NCBI GenBank assembly: GCA_015058875.1
Contig: SVBN01000021.1
Location: 1 to 45,990, forward strand
Source of the DNA: Erysipelotrichaceae bacterium
GTDB taxonomy: Bacteria > Bacillota_I > Bacilli_A > Erysipelotrichales > Erysipelotrichaceae
Reading direction: 5' to 3'
Length of the DNA: 45,990 nucleotides
Shown: in pieces, positions 43,420-45,990 of the stretch
Layout: every line of letters starts with the position of its first letter
How positions within the stretch are numbered: the stretch's first letter is position 1
Notes under the pieces: generated by a model
Databases searched by the model: none
Seen by the model: only the letters and a program-made list of their open reading frames with translations
Told to the model about the DNA's origin: nothing
Position numbers and translations under genes: made by a program

Positions 43420-44127
43420 ATGTCTACCCCTCATAATAGTGCTTCACCCTCACAGTTTGCGAAAACTGTTCTTATGCCCGGAGATCCTCTCCGCGCAAAG
43501 TTTATAGCAGAAAACTTCCTGGAAAACCCGGAGCTTGTGACAAGCGTCAGAAACTGCTACGGCTATACCGGAACATACCACGGCAAACCGGTATCCGTCA
43601 TGGCATCCGGCATGGGCATGCCCAGCATCGGCATTTATTCCTATGAGCTGTTCAAGGAATATGATGTCGACAACATCATCCGCGTCGGTTCCGCCGGTGC
43701 ATATTCCGCAGGTCTCGCACTGTTTGATCTGGTGCTTGCGACAGCCGCCTATTCCGAATCATCCTATGCGCTCACCCAGAACGGCTTTACCGGTGATACA
43801 ACCTATCCGTCACTGAAGCTGAATCAGCGTCTGAGAGAAGCAGCGCAGAAACTGGAAATGAAGCTTTATGAAGGCACCATCCACAGCAGCGACGTCTTCT
43901 ACCGCGAAAGCAGCGATTATATTCATGACGTCAGTGTTGTCCACCACTGCCTTGCGGTAGAAATGGAAAGTTTTGCCCTGTTCCATAACGCAAAGGTACT
44001 CGGCAAGAATGCCGCATGCATCCTGACCATTTCCGACAGCTTTGCCTTCCCGGAAATCACAACGCCGGAACAGCGCGAGAAATCATTCACCAGAATGATG
44101 CAGATCGCTCTGGAAGCCGCAATCTGA
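43420..44127 (+). CDS. deoD: Purine-nucleoside phosphorylase, DeoD type
   Basis: The 235-residue protein has VLMPGDPLRAKFIAE, SGMGMPSIGIYSYEL, RVGSAGAYS and AVEMESFALF with the ribose-binding Glu, then TISDSF with the catalytic Asp. This is the hexameric trimer-of-dimers class that cleaves purine nucleosides with phosphate into base and ribose-1-phosphate for salvage. The ATG at 43420 follows an AGAAGGA SD; the frame from 43396 is not used. Single-gene unit with a strong terminator. Confidence 0.95.
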   Translation: MSTPHNSASPSQFAKTVLMPGDPLRAKFIAENFLENPELVTSVRNCYGYTGTYHGKPVSVMASGMGMPSIGIYSYELFKEYDVDNIIRVGSAGAYSAGLALFDLVLATAAYSESSYALTQNGFTGDTTYPSLKLNQRLREAAQKLEMKLYEGTIHSSDVFYRESSDYIHDVSVVHHCLAVEMESFALFHNAKVLGKNAACILTISDSFAFPEITTPEQREKSFTRMMQIALEAAI

Positions 44128-44132
44128 TTCTT

Positions 44133-44152
44133 AAGCCCTGCGGGGCTTTTTC
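44133..44152 (+). terminator. Terminator of deoD
   Basis: AGCCC-TGC-GGGGCT followed by a T run. Confidence 0.85.
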
Positions 44153-44166
44153 TTTCTGCGCATAAG

Positions 44167-44193
44167 AAAAACCCGGAAATATCATCTCCCGGG
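44167..44193 (-). terminator. Terminator of the malic enzyme gene
   Basis: On the minus strand CCCGG and CCGGG pair around a 12-base loop, followed by TTTTT. Confidence 0.7.
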
Positions 44194-44209
44194 AATCAAT
44201 TGAATCTGA

Positions 44210-45379
44210 TTACAGGCGGGCAATGCCTGCTTTTCTTGCTTCTTCGGCAACCGCTTTGGCGACCGCCGGTGCGACCCGCCTGTCGAACACTTCCGGTATG
44301 ATGAAGGTCTCGCACAGTTCTTCCTCACTGACCAGGGATGCGATCGCCTCTGCCGCAGAGATCTTCATCGCTTCCGTGATTTCCTTTGCACGCACATCCA
44401 GCGCTCCGCGGAAGATGCCCGGGAATACAAGTACATTGTTGATCTGATTCGGGAAATCGCTTCTGCCTGTACCGACAATTCTTGCGCCTGCTTTTAAAGC
44501 AAGGTCCGGCATGATCTCCGGCACGGGATTTGCCATCGGGAAGACGCAGGCGTCATGGTTCATGCCTGCAATCATTTCCTCACTGACCAGATTCGGTCCT
44601 GATACGCCGACAAATACGTCCGCGCCTTTCAGCGCATCAGCCAGAGTACCGTGCGCATTCTCCAGATTGGTCACATCGCACAGTTCCAGCTGGGAAGAGT
44701 TCATTGCCGTATCACGGTTCAGGATGCCGTTCCTGTCGCAGTAGGTCAGATGCTTTACCCCATATTCCATCAGCAGTTTTCCGATCGCTGTTCCGGCAGA
44801 TCCGGCGCCGTTGATTACAACTTTTACTTCATCGATCTTTTTCCCGACAACCTTGAGCGCATTGATCACAGACGCCAGTACAACAATTGCCGTTCCGTGC
44901 TGGTCGTCATGGAATACCGGAATATCCAGACGCTGCTTCAGTTTTGCTTCGATTTCAAAGCACTTCGGAGCCGCAATATCTTCAAGATTAATGCCTCCGA
45001 ATACCGGCGCAATCCGGCATACGGTCTCAACAATCTCATCCGGATCCTTTGTATCAAGGCAGATCGGGAATGCATCGACATCCGCAAAAGTCTTGAACAG
45101 AATTGCCTTTCCTTCCATTACCGGCATGCCTGCTTCGGGACCGATATCCCCGAGTCCGAGAACCGCCGTTCCGTCCGTCACAACCGCAACCAGGTTTCCT
45201 TTTGCCGTATAGCGGAATACTTCATTTTTGTCAGCCGCGATTTTCCTGCACGGTTCGGCAACACCGGGTGTATAAGCTGTGCTCAGATCATCCCTTGTCT
45301 TCACTTCAACCTTGGATACAACCTCAATCTTGCCCTTGTTTTTTTCATGCATTGCCAGAGCCATCTCATTATAGTTCAT
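44210..45379 (-). CDS. NAD(P)-dependent malic enzyme
   Basis: The 389-residue short-form malic enzyme has STAYTPGVAEPC (substrate loop), VTDGTAVLGLGDIGPEAGMPVMEGK with the catalytic Lys, VFHDDQHGTAIV metal-binding Asp residues and the NAD site INGAGSAGTAIGKLL. It oxidatively decarboxylates malate to pyruvate, making NAD(P)H. Cofactor choice cannot be told. The ATG at 45379 follows a CAGGAGA SD, so the longer frame to 45427 is not used. It diverges from the MerR gene. Confidence 0.94.
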   Translation of the reverse strand: MNYNEMALAMHEKNKGKIEVVSKVEVKTRDDLSTAYTPGVAEPCRKIAADKNEVFRYTAKGNLVAVVTDGTAVLGLGDIGPEAGMPVMEGKAILFKTFADVDAFPICLDTKDPDEIVETVCRIAPVFGGINLEDIAAPKCFEIEAKLKQRLDIPVFHDDQHGTAIVVLASVINALKVVGKKIDEVKVVINGAGSAGTAIGKLLMEYGVKHLTYCDRNGILNRDTAMNSSQLELCDVTNLENAHGTLADALKGADVFVGVSGPNLVSEEMIAGMNHDACVFPMANPVPEIMPDLALKAGARIVGTGRSDFPNQINNVLVFPGIFRGALDVRAKEITEAMKISAAEAIASLVSEEELCETFIIPEVFDRRVAPAVAKAVAEEARKAGIARL

Positions 45380-45497
45380 TGCCGTTATCTCCTGTCTTTG
45401 TTCCTTAATTACTATGACACAAAACAAATCTGTTTTGTATTTTTTCTTTTAATGAATCATAACGAAATCATATTCATCCGGTTCATTCATTTTATGC

Positions 45498-45529
45498 TTG
45501 ACTGTTCCCTTTGGGAACGGCTGTACAGT
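45498..45529 (+). promoter_or_regulatory. MerR-type promoter with operator dyad in a 20-bp spacer
   Basis: TTGACT (45498-45503), 20 bases, then TACAGT (45524-45529). The over-long spacer holds a perfect dyad GTTCCC-TTT-GGGAAC (45504-45518), the classical layout of promoters that MerR proteins twist into activity. The gene downstream is itself a MerR regulator, so autoregulation is likely. Confidence 0.75.
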
Positions 45530-45546
45530 TAGCTGGAGTAAAGCAT

Positions 45547-45873
45547 ATGAAAACCGTAAATGAATTATGCAGGCTGGCCGGCGTTACCCGGAAAACACTG
45601 TATTATTATGACAAAATCGATCTTCTCAAGCCGGTCTGCCGGTCCGGAAAACAGCACAGCAAAGTCTACGATGACTCTGCGCCGGATATTCTGCGGCAGA
45701 TCAAAACATACCAGAGCTGCGGACTGACACTTTCTGAAATCCGCACGGTCCTGAACCGTCCCGAAGAATGCAGAAATATATTGGAGCAGGCACTGAAGCG
45801 CCTGAAATCAGAAGAGGCGGAGATCAGCCGGCAGATTCTGTCATTGGAACAGATGCTTGACAGTAACATATAA
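45547..45873 (+). CDS. MerR-family transcriptional regulator
   Basis: The 108-residue protein starts MKTVNELCRLAGVTRKTLYYYDKIDLLKP, the MerR winged-helix DNA-binding domain, with a wing segment KVYDDSAPDILRQIKTYQSCGLTLSEI, then a C-terminal dimerising coiled coil (about 70-105). No effector-binding domain follows, so it resembles short MerR proteins such as GlnR/TnrA-like or ligand-free types. The signal it senses is unknown. The ATG at 45547 has a GGAG SD eight bases upstream. It probably controls its own promoter and perhaps the divergent malic enzyme. Confidence 0.9.
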   Translation: MKTVNELCRLAGVTRKTLYYYDKIDLLKPVCRSGKQHSKVYDDSAPDILRQIKTYQSCGLTLSEIRTVLNRPEECRNILEQALKRLKSEEAEISRQILSLEQMLDSNI

Positions 45874-45919
45874 AAGGATTATCCCTTTCCGGTATCATAC
45901 CGATAATGGATAATCCTTT
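45873..45919. terminator. Bidirectional terminator after the MerR gene
   Basis: AAAGGATTATCC pairs with GGATAATCCTTT, with an inner CGGTAT/ATACCG stem. T runs lie on both sides, suiting two convergent genes. Confidence 0.85.
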
Positions 45920-45927
45920 CTTCTGTG

Positions 45928-45990
45928 TCAGTTGTTGTATTCGAGATTCTTTCCGGTTGCCGGATCGAAGATGTGTACGGCGTTCGGGGC
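45928..45990 (-). CDS. C-terminus of a probable sugar ABC transporter ATPase (MsmX/UgpC-like), partial
   Basis: The last 20 codons, ending in TGA at 45928, read APNAVHIFDPATGKNLEYNN. The pattern VHIFDPATGKNL resembles the tail of the multi-sugar ABC ATPases (MsmX/UgpC), whose regulatory C-terminal domain ends this way. The rest of the gene lies beyond the window edge. With so few residues the call rests on that short match and on the convergent terminator. Confidence 0.5.
   Translation of the reverse strand, partial: APNAVHIFDPATGKNLEYNN

Overview
The window looks like a chromosomal segment of a low-to-mid GC member of the Bacillota, most likely an Erysipelotrichia-type gut bacterium. The lineage is an inference from gene content and style: a PTS-linked beta-glucoside locus, a folate ECF S-component under a THF riboswitch, a CBS-domain Mn pyrophosphatase, the AmmeMemoRadiSam genes, strong purine-rich Shine-Dalgarno (SD) sites and TATAAT-type promoters. 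No rRNA, CRISPR array, prophage or insertion sequence was seen. Nearly all DNA is coding, in short operons on both strands separated by clear hairpin terminators.

Region 1 (1-5.9 kb, minus strand) holds a Wadjet-type jetA with the likely first codons of jetB at the window edge. Upstream of it are a SWIM zinc-finger protein, an SNF2 helicase and UDP-galactopyranose mutase. Region 2 (6-13.7 kb) starts with a large membrane protein and then looks like a beta-glucan locus: a membrane-anchored GH9 endoglucanase, a 6-phospho-beta-glucosidase (GH1), and between them a DUF4298 gene plus a remarkable fusion of a PTS EIIB (lactose/cellobiose type) domain to a degenerate ROK domain. The fusion keeps the phosphorylatable Cys but seems to lack the ROK phosphate-binding motifs, so it looks like a PTS-coupled sugar sensor. 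Region 3 (13.9-15.3 kb) is an AT-richer, probably acquired AAA ATPase/nuclease gene whose promoter -35 box lies in a near-perfect palindrome.

Region 4 (15.4-22 kb) has an RNA-modification operon (two U32 proteins of the TrhP type and two SPOUT methyltransferases), then folT behind a THF riboswitch whose SD sits in a perfect 10-bp hairpin, yggS, an HD protein and a Zn-dependent phospholipase C-like protein. Region 5 (22-30 kb) carries a 929-residue Fe-S/flavin oxidoreductase, a degenerate pyrophosphatase-like protein, a four-gene operon (PH-like membrane protein, ArsR regulator, 3'-5' exonuclease, D-2-hydroxyacid dehydrogenase), tgt and a DegV protein. Region 6 (30-36.4 kb) includes an M32 carboxypeptidase, the AmmeMemoRadiSam pair (a Memo-AMMECR1 fusion and a radical SAM enzyme, overlapping), a MATE exporter, an orphan gene and a DUF4143 ATPase remnant.

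Region 7 (36.4-46 kb) is housekeeping: a HAD phosphatase, tRNA-Arg(CCG), a small membrane protein, a patatin-dut-map-pyrophosphatase operon, ddl, deoD, malic enzyme, a MerR regulator with a classical long-spacer promoter, and the C-terminus of what looks like a sugar ABC ATPase.

A genome-wide theme stands out. At least seven genes have a good -10 box only 6-10 bases before the start codon and no SD, so this organism probably uses leaderless or near-leaderless mRNAs often, alongside normal SD-led genes.
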